The translations under genes and the position numbers were made by a program. Source: Flavobacterium shii (GTDB taxonomy: Bacteria > Bacteroidota > Bacteroidia > Flavobacteriales > Flavobacteriaceae). From it: a DNA stretch of 64,000 bases. The stretch is from assembly GCF_025847235.1 (NCBI RefSeq), contig NZ_JAOZEW010000020.1, positions 48,450 through 112,449 of the forward strand, read 5' to 3'. Under the pieces are notes generated by a model. The model did not search any database. It was not told the origin of the DNA and was given only the letters and a program-made list of their open reading frames with translations. The number at the start of each line of letters is the position of its first letter. Within the stretch, counting starts at the first letter, position 1. This document shows positions 1 through 10,400 of the stretch, piece by piece.

Positions 1-179
1 TCAATTAAATTTTGGACTTTTTATTAAGACTCATTCAGATATAAATATACTTCCATTATTTCATTTTTTTATATGATTTAATTAAATAAAACACTTCTAA
101 ATTCATCCAAGTAAAGGATAAAAACATGGAAGTAATAATTTATTTTCATACCTCATGTATCGATTACTATCATTTTAAC

Positions 180-1010
180 CTAATCGGAAACGACAACGCC
201 TTTGAAGCCCCATTCCTCTCGCAAAATGGTGTTGAGCATATAATCGTTTTCACATAAATATTCGCCTCTAAACTTGTTGTAGGCGCCCATTATACTGTAT
301 GCTTTTGCTTCTTTTACGGAAGCTTCAAATGCTGGTAAATAAATTTCACGAAGGGTACGTTCATCCATTTGAACATCGTAAAAATCCCGATTGGTTTCTT
401 GATTATTGGCTGCAAAATGTTTAACATAAGCCATTACATCATTATCTTGTAAACCAATTACCATTGGTACTGTTAATTTTTTATTAAAAAAAGGATCTTC
501 CGTCATGTACTCATACGTTCTTCCTCCAAGTGGTGTTCTCACAATATTTATAGCTGGTGAAAGCAACATATCTTTATCTCTGGCACGCTATTCTTGCCCA
601 ACGCTATTCCCAAAAGTATAAGCCATCTCTTGATTAAAAGTCGCAGCCAAAGCACCTGCAGCGGGATAATAAGTTGCAAAATCATTTGTTAATCCGGCAG
701 GAGCCCAACTATCACGTGAAATTTCTTCACGAACACCCAAAGGACCATCGGCCATTTTCAATTCCGGAATTCCCAAACGTTTTACACCACCAGTAGAAAA
801 CATGCTATTGCCATGCAACATTCCTATTTTTTCCTCCAGTGTCATTTGAGTAATCAATTTGTCTATTTGGGCATCGTATTTTGAAGTTAACGATTTTACT
901 GTGATTATTGTTGGTTTCATTTTTTTACTTTTGACTGTTTGAGAATTAACTTGATAACCCGAAAACAGTAACATTGAAAAAATGGATAAAGTGATTATTT
1001 TATTTTTCAT
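180..1010 (-). pseudogene. GH3 beta-glucosidase (BglX-like), nonsense-mutated and truncated
   Basis: This is the N-terminal third of a family 3 glycoside hydrolase, the enzyme that releases glucose from the non-reducing end of beta-glucans or xyloglucan oligomers. It reads from an export signal (MKNKIITLSIFSMLLFSG) through family motifs such as KMADGPLGVR and SPAINIVRTPLGGRTYEY. An in-frame TAG at 588-590 splits it after GNSVGQE; the frame continues as RARDKDMLL, so this is a point nonsense and not a frameshift. The reading stops again at KGVVVSD, exactly at the catalytic nucleophile Asp of GH3, and the remaining roughly 450-500 residues expected for the family are absent. It is almost certainly non-functional. 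It lies 30 bp downstream of the GH31 gene on the same strand, the usual pairing in xyloglucan or xylan loci. Confidence 0.9.
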
Positions 1011-1040
1011 TTAGATTATTTTTACTTTATGGTTTTGTAA

Positions 1041-3908
1041 TTATTTTAATGTAATAGTTTGTTGGTGACCATCATAATTAACTACTTGCCCTTGAACATC
1101 ATATACAAATGCTTTAGGATTTTCTTTACTCACGGGAACAATGACAAATTTTCGGTTTTTTAACATTCCTTTAAATTCTCCTTTTCGCTCGCCAATAGTT
1201 AAAACACCGTTTGTTTCATTATAATTGAATGCAATAGTAGAATGGAATCCTTTTTCATAATTATAATTTACACCTTCATCTTCATATAAATTAAAACTTC
1301 CGTTCTTTCCTTTATATACATAGAGAATAATAGTATCTGCTGGTTTTTCATCAGTATATTGTACTTCTGGTCCTACTGGAATAATAGCACCTTCAGGAAT
1401 AAATAATGGAATGCGACCGTATGGTGCGTCTACAGATAAAGTTTGTCCGCCCTTAATATATTTAGCTGTATTAAAATCATACCAATTAGTTCCTGCAGGA
1501 AAATATACATTTCTTTTGCGATCTCCATATTTATAAACTGGACAAACCATAAAATTTTGACCAAACATAAATTGATCATTACTATTTACAACGTTTTTAT
1601 CGTTAGAAAAATCCATTACTAAAGGACGCATAATAGTATAATCGTCAAAATGGGTCATCCCTGCCATGGTGTAGATATAAGGCATTAATCTATAACGCAA
1701 ATTATCATAAAACAAAATGGACTCATATGCAGGATGTCCTTTAGGAGCTATATTCCATGGTTCACGATAAGGGAATTGCCCATGTGATCTATATAATGGT
1801 GCAAAAACACCAAATTGATGCCAACGTGTATTTAATTCTCTCCATTCTTTATTGTCGGCATTTTCTTTTCCATTTTTATCGTATTCCGTTTGAGCTGCCA
1901 CATAACGATCTTCAACACAGAATCCACCAATATCCATAGTCCAATATGGAATACCACTAATGGCAAAGTTTAAACCTGCCGAAATTTGTGCTTTCAAATC
2001 TTCCCAACGTGTTGCAATATCACCACTCCATGTTGCTGTTGAATAGCGTTGTAATCCTGCAAAACCAGATCTGGTTAATAAAAACACACGTTTATTTGGA
2101 TCTACACTACGTTGCCCATTATAAATGGCTTCGGCATTCATCAGAGCATAAGTATTGAAATATTCTGTTGCTGATCCTAAAGCTGTTGGCCCTTGCAGTT
2201 CTTTACGATAGTCCATATCCGTACAATCTAGAACATTTGGTTCACTGGCATCCATCCACCAGGCATCAATTCCTGTTGGATATAAATTTTCATAAATTTG
2301 TTTCCAAAATAGTTTTCGTGCACCACCCGAATAAGCATCATAGAAAGAACCTACATAACCAGGACCAACCCAGTCACGAACATTATCTTTTATGGCTTGT
2401 TGATACATCCATCCTTTTCGGTCAAATTCTTTAAAATGTTCTGTTGTTTTATAAAACTTAGGCCATACCGAAATCATCATTTTTCCATTCATCGCATGGA
2501 TAGAATCTACCATCGCTTTTGGATCAGGAAAACGTTTTGGATCAAATTTATGGCTTCCCCAAGAATCCTCTTCCCAGTAATTCCAATCTAGTACAATATT
2601 ATCAATAGGAATCTTACGATCTCTGAATCCTTTTAAATTGCTTAAAACTTCATCTTCGGTTTTATATCGTTCACGGCTTTGCCAATAACCCATTGCCCAT
2701 TTTGGCATAATTTGAGCTTTTCCTGTTAGGGTACGATATCCTTTGACTACCTCATCCATAGAATTACCATGAACAAAAAAATAATCTAATTTTTTGTTCA
2801 TTTCACTCCACCACACTTGATTGCTTTTCTCTTCAACTAATTGAGGTGTTCTTACTCTTAATCCGCAATAGGATGTTCCTCCATTTGGTTTCCATTCTAT
2901 TCGTAAAGGAACTCGTTTACCAGCTTCTAAATGCATAGAAAACTTATAGCTATTAGGATTCCAAGCTGTTCTCCAACGCTCTGGAACTACTAATTGATTG
3001 TTCAAATACACTTTAACATAACCTGAATAATATAAAGTAAATTTATATTCTCCATTTTGTGGCGCTTCAATATCACCTTCATAAGTAACGTTAGCGTTTT
3101 TTAAAGGAAAATTTTCTGGTAAATTTTTAAAACTTTTAATATCTTCAAAGAAAACAGATGCTTCTTTTCGAACTAGTTCTATTTTTCCATTATCTGGCGT
3201 AACATAAGTACCTGTTAAGTTATTAGGCTCACCATTTTTATCGAATAATTTAAAAACAGCATTTAATTGCTCATAAGGACGACTGTCTCCAAAACGGCTT
3301 AATGAATAACTATCCCATAAAAGACCATAATTTTTATTTGAAACAATAAATGGTACCGAAACTTTAGTATTGTATTGAAATAATTCTTCGCTTTTGTCCT
3401 TGTAATTAAACTCGTCTGATTGATGTTGTCCTAAACCATAAAAAGCTTCATCTTTTGGCGAATCGAAAATTTGACGAATTGTATACCCCTTAGTTCCTTC
3501 AACTTCTATTGGACTAAATGTTTTACCTCCACCAGATCTTTCTGCCAAAATAATTTTTCCGTTTTTATCTTTAAACTTAATACCTCCATCTTTTGACGAA
3601 ATCATAACATTTAAAGTTTCAGTAGCTAATTTGATAGAATCTTTTACTTCGGTAACCTGAAACGGAACAGTCCCAATATTAGGCACAATAATTAAACTGG
3701 AATCTTTTGAAAATGCGTTATCTGCTGTCGCAGACACATGTATCAAATCATTCCCTAAAACCTGCAAGCGTAATTTACTTAATGCTAATTCTTTAGAATG
3801 ACTTATGTTTACAATTACACCATCATCAGTTTTTTCGTACTGTTTAGTAGCGCAGGATGCTAATACCAATCCGGTAATTAGACTTAAGTATATTTTATTT
3901 CTTTTCAT
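1041..3908 (-). CDS. GH31 glycoside hydrolase lipoprotein with PA14 insert (alpha-xylosidase-like)
   Basis: This 955-aa protein is predicted to remove alpha-linked xylose (or glucose) from oligosaccharides in the periplasm or at the cell surface. It has a lipoprotein signal with lipobox LVLASC near residue 19, an N-terminal GH31 beta-sandwich, a PA14 domain at about residues 225-355, then the (beta/alpha)8 barrel. The nucleophile is Asp of WWMDASEP (about residue 553) and the likely acid/base is Asp of WSGDIATRW (about 630). A PA14 insert at this position is known from GH31 alpha-xylosidases of Bacteroidota xyloglucan loci; that specificity is inferred, and alpha-glucosidase remains possible. 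The length is normal for PA14-bearing members. Its partner GH3 gene downstream is broken, so the locus may be decaying. Confidence 0.9.
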   Translation of the reverse strand: MKRNKIYLSLITGLVLASCATKQYEKTDDGVIVNISHSKELALSKLRLQVLGNDLIHVSATADNAFSKDSSLIIVPNIGTVPFQVTEVKDSIKLATETLNVMISSKDGGIKFKDKNGKIILAERSGGGKTFSPIEVEGTKGYTIRQIFDSPKDEAFYGLGQHQSDEFNYKDKSEELFQYNTKVSVPFIVSNKNYGLLWDSYSLSRFGDSRPYEQLNAVFKLFDKNGEPNNLTGTYVTPDNGKIELVRKEASVFFEDIKSFKNLPENFPLKNANVTYEGDIEAPQNGEYKFTLYYSGYVKVYLNNQLVVPERWRTAWNPNSYKFSMHLEAGKRVPLRIEWKPNGGTSYCGLRVRTPQLVEEKSNQVWWSEMNKKLDYFFVHGNSMDEVVKGYRTLTGKAQIMPKWAMGYWQSRERYKTEDEVLSNLKGFRDRKIPIDNIVLDWNYWEEDSWGSHKFDPKRFPDPKAMVDSIHAMNGKMMISVWPKFYKTTEHFKEFDRKGWMYQQAIKDNVRDWVGPGYVGSFYDAYSGGARKLFWKQIYENLYPTGIDAWWMDASEPNVLDCTDMDYRKELQGPTALGSATEYFNTYALMNAEAIYNGQRSVDPNKRVFLLTRSGFAGLQRYSTATWSGDIATRWEDLKAQISAGLNFAISGIPYWTMDIGGFCVEDRYVAAQTEYDKNGKENADNKEWRELNTRWHQFGVFAPLYRSHGQFPYREPWNIAPKGHPAYESILFYDNLRYRLMPYIYTMAGMTHFDDYTIMRPLVMDFSNDKNVVNSNDQFMFGQNFMVCPVYKYGDRKRNVYFPAGTNWYDFNTAKYIKGGQTLSVDAPYGRIPLFIPEGAIIPVGPEVQYTDEKPADTIILYVYKGKNGSFNLYEDEGVNYNYEKGFHSTIAFNYNETNGVLTIGERKGEFKGMLKNRKFVIVPVSKENPKAFVYDVQGQVVNYDGHQQTITLK

Positions 3909-4033
3909 ACATGTAAAAATTATTTGTAATAAATCGTATAATATTGTCTTTTTATTTATCCGCCTTTGTTTGCAACAAACAACTTATTAATGGCTATTTC
4001 ATATAATTTAGTTAGATTATGCTTCATAAAAAC

Positions 4034-4252
4034 TTAATCTCCAATTTGCGTTTGTTTTCCACTTTTTTTCTGTATTTCTACCACTAATTGATTGTAGTGG
4101 TTTCCGATGTTTTTTTCTCCCCAAAACTGACCCCAAGTTTCATCAAAAGTAGATTTTCTCACACTTTTGATTTCGAAATCAGTACTTAAATTTTCATTTA
4201 ATTTTAGTAAAAATCTTACATATAATATTATAACCATTTTATTAATAACCAT
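4034..4252 (-). pseudogene. Unidentified 72-aa reading frame, possible C-terminal gene remnant
   Basis: A short minus-strand frame upstream of the GH31 gene. The first half is hydrophobic and low in complexity, while the second half (TFDETWGQFWGEKNIGNHYNQLVVEI...) looks like real protein and could be the tail of a larger, deleted gene of the sugar locus. I do not recognise the family. It has no clear start context. Confidence 0.3.
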
Positions 4253-4846
4253 TTAAACAATACCCTTAGGGACATTTTCACTAACTTACATTTTATTTTA
4301 CCGTCAGGTAAAACTACTTAATAACTATTCTTTTTACTTTGACTAAATCCAGAGATTACAATTGAGAAGTAAAGCAACTATTATATTTTTTGTGTCATTT
4401 TCAATTTTTAACTAATAATTCAATAAACCAGGGAGACTATAAAACTCCCCAGTCTAAAAACTAACCAAGTTATTATTTTACCAATTCTATTTGATAGTAT
4501 TTTTTTTCTTCTAGCAAATTTGATTTATTACATAATTATTCCTTTTTCAGAAAAGCTTATTATACTTGTTTGATCAAATTAGTCAATTCAGTTTTAAGTA
4601 TATTAACTAACATTCAAAATAATTAATGATTTAATATATAATCAACAAGTTAAATTAGAATGATTGTTGAAAAAATACTTTATTTTTCATTATTAAAAAT
4701 TCTACAAGAAATTACATTTACAAATATCCTTAAAACCCCATTACCTTATGGTGTTCTTTTGTGTCAAAACACTACCTCATTTGTTGCAATTTCACCATAT
4801 CAGTAGTCTTTTCATTAATACGTATACTAAAAATTGGAAAAACCGG
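4253..4846. other. AT-rich non-coding stretch
   Basis: About 600 bp without a convincing gene. Several T-rich runs and stop codons in all frames are seen. It lies between the carbohydrate locus and the IS21 end, and probably is eroded DNA. Confidence 0.5.
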
Positions 4847-4906
4847 TCAAATTGACCACCAGTTTCCAGTGTAAATTGACCACCATTTTTCGGGGTAAAT
4901 TGATCA
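4847..4906 (+). repeat. IS21-family terminal repeats, three copies at 24-bp period
   Basis: The motif AAATTGACCACC occurs at 4847-4860 and 4871-4884, and in a degenerate form (GTAAATTGATCA) at 4895-4906. The spacing is exactly 24 bp each time. Repeated transposase-binding sites of this kind at the end are typical of IS21-family elements, and an istA-like start follows 60 bp later. Confidence 0.75.
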
Positions 4907-4967
4907 TTAAAAACTACTAGCTTTTTCATGTTGTTAGAACCATACATTCGTTAAAAAAACACGGATT

Positions 4968-5147
4968 ATGCCAAACAAAATAACAGACATGAGTAAAATT
5001 AGAAAAGTAATTAAATTCTATTGTAATGGAAAAAGTAAGTTATTTATAAGTAGCTACTTATCCCTATCTAGAAATACAGTAAAGAGGTATTCGATATGCA
5101 AACAAAAAGTAGAGAAAAAGTTAAGCTACATTTTTGTAATTAGTTAA
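4968..5147 (+). pseudogene. istA: IstA N-terminal fragment (IS21-family transposase)
   Basis: The first ~45 codons read MPNKITDMSKIRKVIKFYCN and then a helix-turn-helix stretch ending SRNTVKRY, which matches the N-terminal HTH of IS21-family IstA transposases. After about 5105 the frame runs into the adjoining IS3-family element and terminates at 5147, so the catalytic domain and the istB helper gene are missing. The IS21 copy was evidently destroyed by the IS3 insertion or by an associated deletion, because no continuation is visible on the far side of the IS3 element. Confidence 0.8.
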
Positions 5148-5999
5148 TTTATTAAATTCTTCAATAGTTTTATAGTTCAAAGCAGAGTGCCTTCTTTTTT
5201 TATTGTACCAAATTTCGATGTATTCAAAAATTTCAAGTTCCATTTGTTCTTTAGTAATTAGTTTATTTCCATAAATTAATTCTGTTTTTAGTGATTTGAA
5301 AAAACTTTCTGCAACAGCATTATCCCAGCAATCTCCTTTATGGCTCATACTTCTAGTGACAGTCTTAAAAGAGTCAAGCATATTAGTAAAGCTTTTATTA
5401 GCATATTGAATTCCTCTGTCGGAGTGGAATATTAATTCATTTGTAATTTTTCGATTTTTAAGTGCCATTTTCCAAGCTGCTACTGTAGTTTGTTTAGTAC
5501 TCAAACCATTGCTTAGACTCCAGCCAATTATTTTTCTATCGAACAAATCCAAAATAATTGTGAGATACAAAAATCCGTCCTTTGTTTGAATATAAGTTAT
5601 ATCTGAAACCCAAGCTTTAGATGGTTCTTTCACTGTAAATTCTCTTTTTAAGATATTTGGAACAACAAAATGATTATGTTTTGAATTGGTTGTTACTTTA
5701 AATTTTTTACTCAATTTACTGTACAAACCTAATTGCTTCATGTATTTAGCGACTGTTATTCTAGATATTTGATATCCTATATTTTGAAGTTCTAAAGTAA
5801 TTCTTGGACTTCCATATCGCTGTTTAGTATTAAAATATATTGAAGTTATTGCTTCTTTTATTAAAATCACTCGTTTTTACCTTTCTGAAACAATCTGTTT
5901 TTTCCATTTATAGTAACTGCTGTTGCTTACTGCTAAAACTTTGCACATCTTTTCAATCGAATATATTTTTTCATGGTCTTTTATGAAAAGATAAATCAT
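5121..5999 (-). pseudogene. IS3-family transposase OrfB (DDE integrase), interrupted by a nonsense codon
   Basis: OrfB begins at an ATG overlapping the orfA stop (TGATG, 5997-6001) and reads MIYLFIKDHEKIYSIEKM and on. An in-frame TAA at 5877-5879 follows ...KKQIVSER. Beyond it the frame is open for 249 codons and holds an rve integrase core with the three acidic residues in AWVSDITYI, FHSDRGIQY and DNAVAESFF. The catalytic core is intact, but a full-length product cannot be made without readthrough or restart at the GTG at 5870. The element is therefore probably no longer autonomous. Confidence 0.85.
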
Positions 6000-6295
6000 C
6001 AACCTCCCTTGGAAAAGATGCTTATTGCTTTTTTTAAGATATCACGTTCTAATTCTGCTTCTTTTAATTTTTTTTCAAGTTCATGAATTTTTTCTTGTTC
6101 CGGACTTAGTTTTAAATTGCCTTTTCCAGGAAAACTTCCCGTTCCAAATTCTTGAAAATCTTGGCGCCACTTATAAAGCAAAGCAGCTGTTATACCTAGT
6201 TCCTTGGCAAGTAGAGAGATATTATCTCTTTCATAACTTAATTGGACTGCTTTCTCTTTGAAAATGCGGTCGTAATTTTTACGATTTTCTTTCAT
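5999..6295 (-). CDS. IS3-family transposase OrfA (HTH)
   Basis: This 98-aa DNA-binding subunit starts MKENRKNYDRIFKEKAVQL and carries the HTH_Tnp_1 helix-turn-helix (ISLLAKELGITAALLYKWRQ) followed by a leucine-zipper-like coiled coil (EKIHELEKKLKEAELERDILKKA). In IS3-family elements OrfA binds the ends and is joined to OrfB by -1 frameshifting. Its 3' end overlaps the orfB start. Confidence 0.85.
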   Translation of the reverse strand: MKENRKNYDRIFKEKAVQLSYERDNISLLAKELGITAALLYKWRQDFQEFGTGSFPGKGNLKLSPEQEKIHELEKKLKEAELERDILKKAISIFSKGG

Positions 6296-6664
6296 GGTCT
6301 AAAGTTAAGATTTTGTCCTTAACTAGAACTCCACGCTAAGTTAGCACATCCATATTAGTAATGAAAAGAAAGAAAACATATTTTTCTCTTATAAAATCCT
6401 ATACTCTTACCGCTGCCCGCTGCCATGAAAGAAGCATAAAGTCTATAAAAATCATAATTCACAACTTATAAAAATCTTATGAAATCTGCTTCTGGATTAC
6501 CTGAAGCAGTAAAATAATTTTAAACTTTTCTGGATTTAAATTTTATATTAGTACTTCTAAAACACCCGGCCGTGAAATTAAAAGCAGGCAGAATATAATA
6601 GTTCTTTTCATAATTTCTCTGCCAAAAAAACTACTTAAACAATCTAAAAAAATTTCAAACAGTA

Positions 6665-6705
<41 letters not shown>

Positions 6706-6842
6706 GATGAACAGCTTAAACTTTTTTATTATGGAGGACTTCAGGAATGGAATAACGTAAAAGAATATCTGATGGATACCTGTCTTACTGCTCACGACAA
6801 TTATAAATCAACTCTAAATTATTTCGAGATTGAATACAATTA
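6706..6842 (+). pseudogene. C-terminal remnant of an unidentified protein
   Basis: The frame reads DEQLKLFYYGGLQEWNNVKE, continues YLMDTCLTAHDNYKSTLNYF, and ends at TAA 6840-6842. It has protein-like composition but no start of its own, and the upstream part is replaced by the AACT repeat. I do not recognise the family with confidence. Confidence 0.4.
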
Positions 6843-7040
6843 AAAAATAGGACAAATCAATCAATTTCACAAATTAAACCTTATACTTACAGCATAAAGA
6901 AGAGTAGCAGTAAAAATACAATTCAAATAACTAAAAATAACTGGTTAGCCTTAAAAAATTGAGAGTTTTATTTTTATGGCAACTTCGTGGCAACTCAGGT
7001 TAAAAAAAAGAATAAATGCAGTATAGGCAAGGGTTTATGG

Positions 7041-7069
7041 CTTAAGGTTCGAATCCTGCTCTCCCCACG
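7041..7069 (+). tRNA. tRNA 3'-end remnant (probable old integration scar)
   Basis: The sequence AAGGTTCGAATCCTGC followed by CTCTCCCCACG has the T-loop TTCGAAT and the look of a tRNA T-arm plus 3' acceptor strand. The 5' side of the T stem no longer pairs perfectly, and no D or anticodon arm is found upstream. tRNA 3' ends are common attachment sites for Bacteroidota integrative elements, so this is probably a leftover att site. Confidence 0.5.
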
Positions 7070-7134
7070 AAAAGGGGAAAAGAAGTAAAAAAGGCAACTT
7101 TATCAATCTTTTCAAAAAACCCGAAAAACGTGTT

Positions 7135-7170
7135 AAAACCTACAAATCCAAGGATTCGCAGGTTTTTTGC
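7135..7170 (+). terminator. Rho-independent terminator-like hairpin after the tRNA remnant
   Basis: AAAACCT, an inner AATCC/GGATT pairing and AGGTTTTTT form a hairpin followed by a T run, as often seen downstream of flavobacterial tRNA genes. Confidence 0.6.
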
Positions 7171-7320
7171 ATTTAAGGCAGTTTTCAAACTTTATAAAAA
7201 TGGGATCAGGTGCAAAAGTTGGGTATTAAAGTTCTTCTAATACTGCAAAAAAACAATAAATATGTTGTTTCATTTTAGAATTTGCAACCAAATAAAAAAA
7301 TAATTTCTGAATTTATTTTG

Positions 7321-7328
7321 TAAATTTG
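7321..7328 (+). promoter_or_regulatory. -7-type promoter box upstream of the adhesin operon
   Basis: TAAATTTG matches the Bacteroidota TAnnTTTG consensus, about 105 bp before the adhesin start codon. No good TTTG lies 19-21 bp upstream, so the match is partial. Confidence 0.35.
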
Positions 7329-7432
7329 AGTTTAGCATCTATCTGAATATTATCTTTTTTAGAAAGTGCACCAGCCCCCCATTAATATTATTTAATACGA
7401 TCGTTTAACTGCCTGTCTATTAATTTTAGCCT

Positions 7433-10400
7433 ATGGAACAATCTATACTATTTAGGGACTCTTTAAAAAAAAATATTCTAGCGACACTTATCGTTTTTTT
7501 ATATTCTATAAATTCATTTAGTCAAAACTGTTCTATAAATGCTGGTGTACTTAATGTCACTATATGTGCAACAGATTCTTTAATCCTTTCCGGAAACTCT
7601 CCATCTCCTATTACTGGCAATGTGTTGTGGACACAAATATCGGGCCCTACGGTAGTTATAGACTCTCCTAATAGCCCAACAACAACAGTTGGTGGTTATA
7701 CTGGTGGCAATACTTATATTTTTAGATATAGCGCAACTTGCGGTGACGGAATAGCAACTTATCAGGACAAAGTTGTTAATGTACAACCCATTACAATTGC
7801 AAATGCTGGTAATAATATATCTAGTTGTCCTAACGGTAACGGAACACTTACGATTATGGCAAATGCACCAAAAAATTCAGGCGAAACTGGATTTTGGGAC
7901 ATAGTAGGGGCTAATAATGCTGGAGTTGTAATTAATTTTCCAAACCTACCTACGTCAACGATTACATTACCACAAACTAGTTGTGGTACAAGTACTCTTG
8001 AGTGGGTTATAGAAGGTCCTGAATATTCGCCAGGGCAACGATGCCGAACTTCATCACAAATTACAGTTACTAATTATGGTGGAGTTACTCCAGTTACTGC
8101 TGGTACAGATCAAGTCTTGAGTAATTGCTACACTACAACACAAACTACAAATCTTACGGGGTCTTACGGAGGATGTAACATAAACGGACAAGTTGGTTTA
8201 TGGACATTTGTAAGTGGACCTAATACGCCAACAATTGGTACTCCAAACTCTAATAAAACTCAAGTATCTAACCTTGTTCAAGGTATCTATACTTTTAGAT
8301 GGTCTGTTACAGGACCATGTGCATCTGGAAATGATTTGGTTACGATTACAGTTCCTGCTGCAACGCAAAATGTAACTACTTTGCCAGGTGGTGATGAAAA
8401 TATATATTTCTGTAATAATACCATTACTCAGGTTACGCTTATAGCGCAAACGCCTTTGTATACTGGTGAAACTGTGCTTTGGACACAAATAGCGGGAGAT
8501 CCTGGTGCTATGATTGTTTCCCCTACTAATTCTACAACATTAGTTACTAATATATCAAATGCAGGAAATCCTTATAAATTTAGATATACACTAACTAATA
8601 ATAACACAGGTTGTGTTTTTACCAAAGATTATAATGTGCAGTATAATGGGGCATCAAGAACTATTGTAGCTAATAATGGTAATGATCTGGTGGGTAGTTG
8701 TAATGCAACCGTATTTACGATTCCCCTTACGGTTACAGGAACAGGCGTAAATCAATACAGGATTGTAAGTGGCCCAAGTACTTCGCCATTAGGCCCATTC
8801 CCTACTGCTTTGCAAGATATTGGAAATTCTTTGACCCTTACCCTTACTTCTTCGGGAGAATATAGTGTGGAGTTTATTAGGAGCCAAAATGGATCTCCTG
8901 TAAATTGTGATTTCGGATTTGATTCGTTATCTATCTTAGTTTCAGGGGCTGCAATACCTTCAAATGCAGGTTCAAACGTGAGTTTGCCTTGTGGAGACAC
9001 AACAACAACGTTATCTGGAGTAGCAACCGATGATGGTATGCACTTTTGGAGCCAGTTAAGTGGCCCCAATACCGCGGTTATTGCAGATAATTTTGCTGTA
9101 GATACACAAATAAGCGGTCTTATTCCTGGATCATACGTTTTTGAATATATAACAAAAGGTGGTGGTGCAACATGTGGTTTTTCTGTGGCTACAGTAACAA
9201 TATATGTTTCGGCAAGTAACCTTGGTACAATCGATGCAGGACTCGATCAGGTAGTTTGTGCAAACTCTCAAGTAACTCTGGCTGCCTCACCTCCACTGAG
9301 TGGTGAAGTCGGAGAATGGAGTCAGGTATCAGGCCCTAATATAGTTATATTTTCTAGTCTTAATGATCCTAATGCTGTTGTTACAGGTTTTGCAACAACT
9401 TCATCTGCATACGTATTTCAATGGACAGTATCTTATCTTCATCCAGGTCCAGCCTGTAGTGCATCAATTTCTGATTTAGTTACGATTACAACAAACAACG
9501 CTCTCGCTCCGTCAAATTCTAATGCAGGTCCTAATGCTTGTTATCCTTCTGGCACCAGTACTTTTAATCTTGGTGGTAATACGCCTACTCTAACAGAAAC
9601 TGGAACCTGGACTGTAACTCCTACGACTGGAGTTGTAATTACTAATCCAAACGATCCTAATACAATGGTAACTGTTCCCGGAAATGGAACGTACGTTTTT
9701 ACATGGGCTATTGAAACGTCTACTAGACTATGCGACCCTAACAAAAGTAGTGTTTCTGTAACTATTGCAGATACTCCTCCAGAAGCTAATGCTGGACCAG
9801 ATCAGGAAATATGTGGAAAAGTAATTACGATGGCTGCAACAGCCAGTAGTGGTGGTGTTGGAACTTGGACAAGAATTTCAGGTCCCGGAAACTATAGCAT
9901 AAGCGATGAGCATGATCCAAATGCTGTTTTTACCTTTACTTATAGTGGATCTTACATATTTAGATGGACTATAAATGCTGATGTTTGTGGTGTTGCCTTT
10001 GATGATGTAACAGTATCCGTGGGGATTCCTCCTCATACTGCTGTAGCAGGGCCAGATCAATATGTTTGTAACAACACTAGTGTTACCATGGCTGGAAATA
10101 GCTATGATAGCTTTTTTGAAAGCGGACAATGGACTTTACTTACAGGAGCACCTAATCAACCAAATATCGTAAATCCATCTAATCGAAATACTGTTATTAA
10201 TGGACTTGTAGCGGGTACTTATATTTTTAGATGGACTATTTTGGCAAAAAATATTTATTTATGTTCAGGTAGTTTTGATGATATGACTGTTGTCGTTTCT
10301 CCTGCTGCAAATGCTGGATCTGATCAGTCATATTGCGATGTAACCAGTGTACAACTTATAGGAAATAATAATTCTAACGGAACCTGGGTTCTTACCAGTA

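Larger units (their letters stand above)
5110..6333 (-). mobile_element. IS3-family insertion sequence (IS150-like), about 1.22 kb
   Basis: The element contains orfA and orfB in the usual overlapping order. The ends are proposed from imperfect terminal inverted repeats: TAGAGAAAAAGTTAAG at the left and, read inward from the right, TGGAGTTCTAGTTAAG. Only the right end has the canonical TG. I could not find a matching 3- or 4-bp target duplication, so the left edge is uncertain by a few bases or the flank was deleted. Confidence 0.75.

Noticed and set aside
6334..6660. Continuation of the IS21 istA gene beyond the IS3 element
   Set aside because: No istA-like frame or matching junction could be read on this side.
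7041..7170. Functional tRNA gene before the adhesin
   Set aside because: Only the T-arm and 3' acceptor are present, and the T stem is mismatched.
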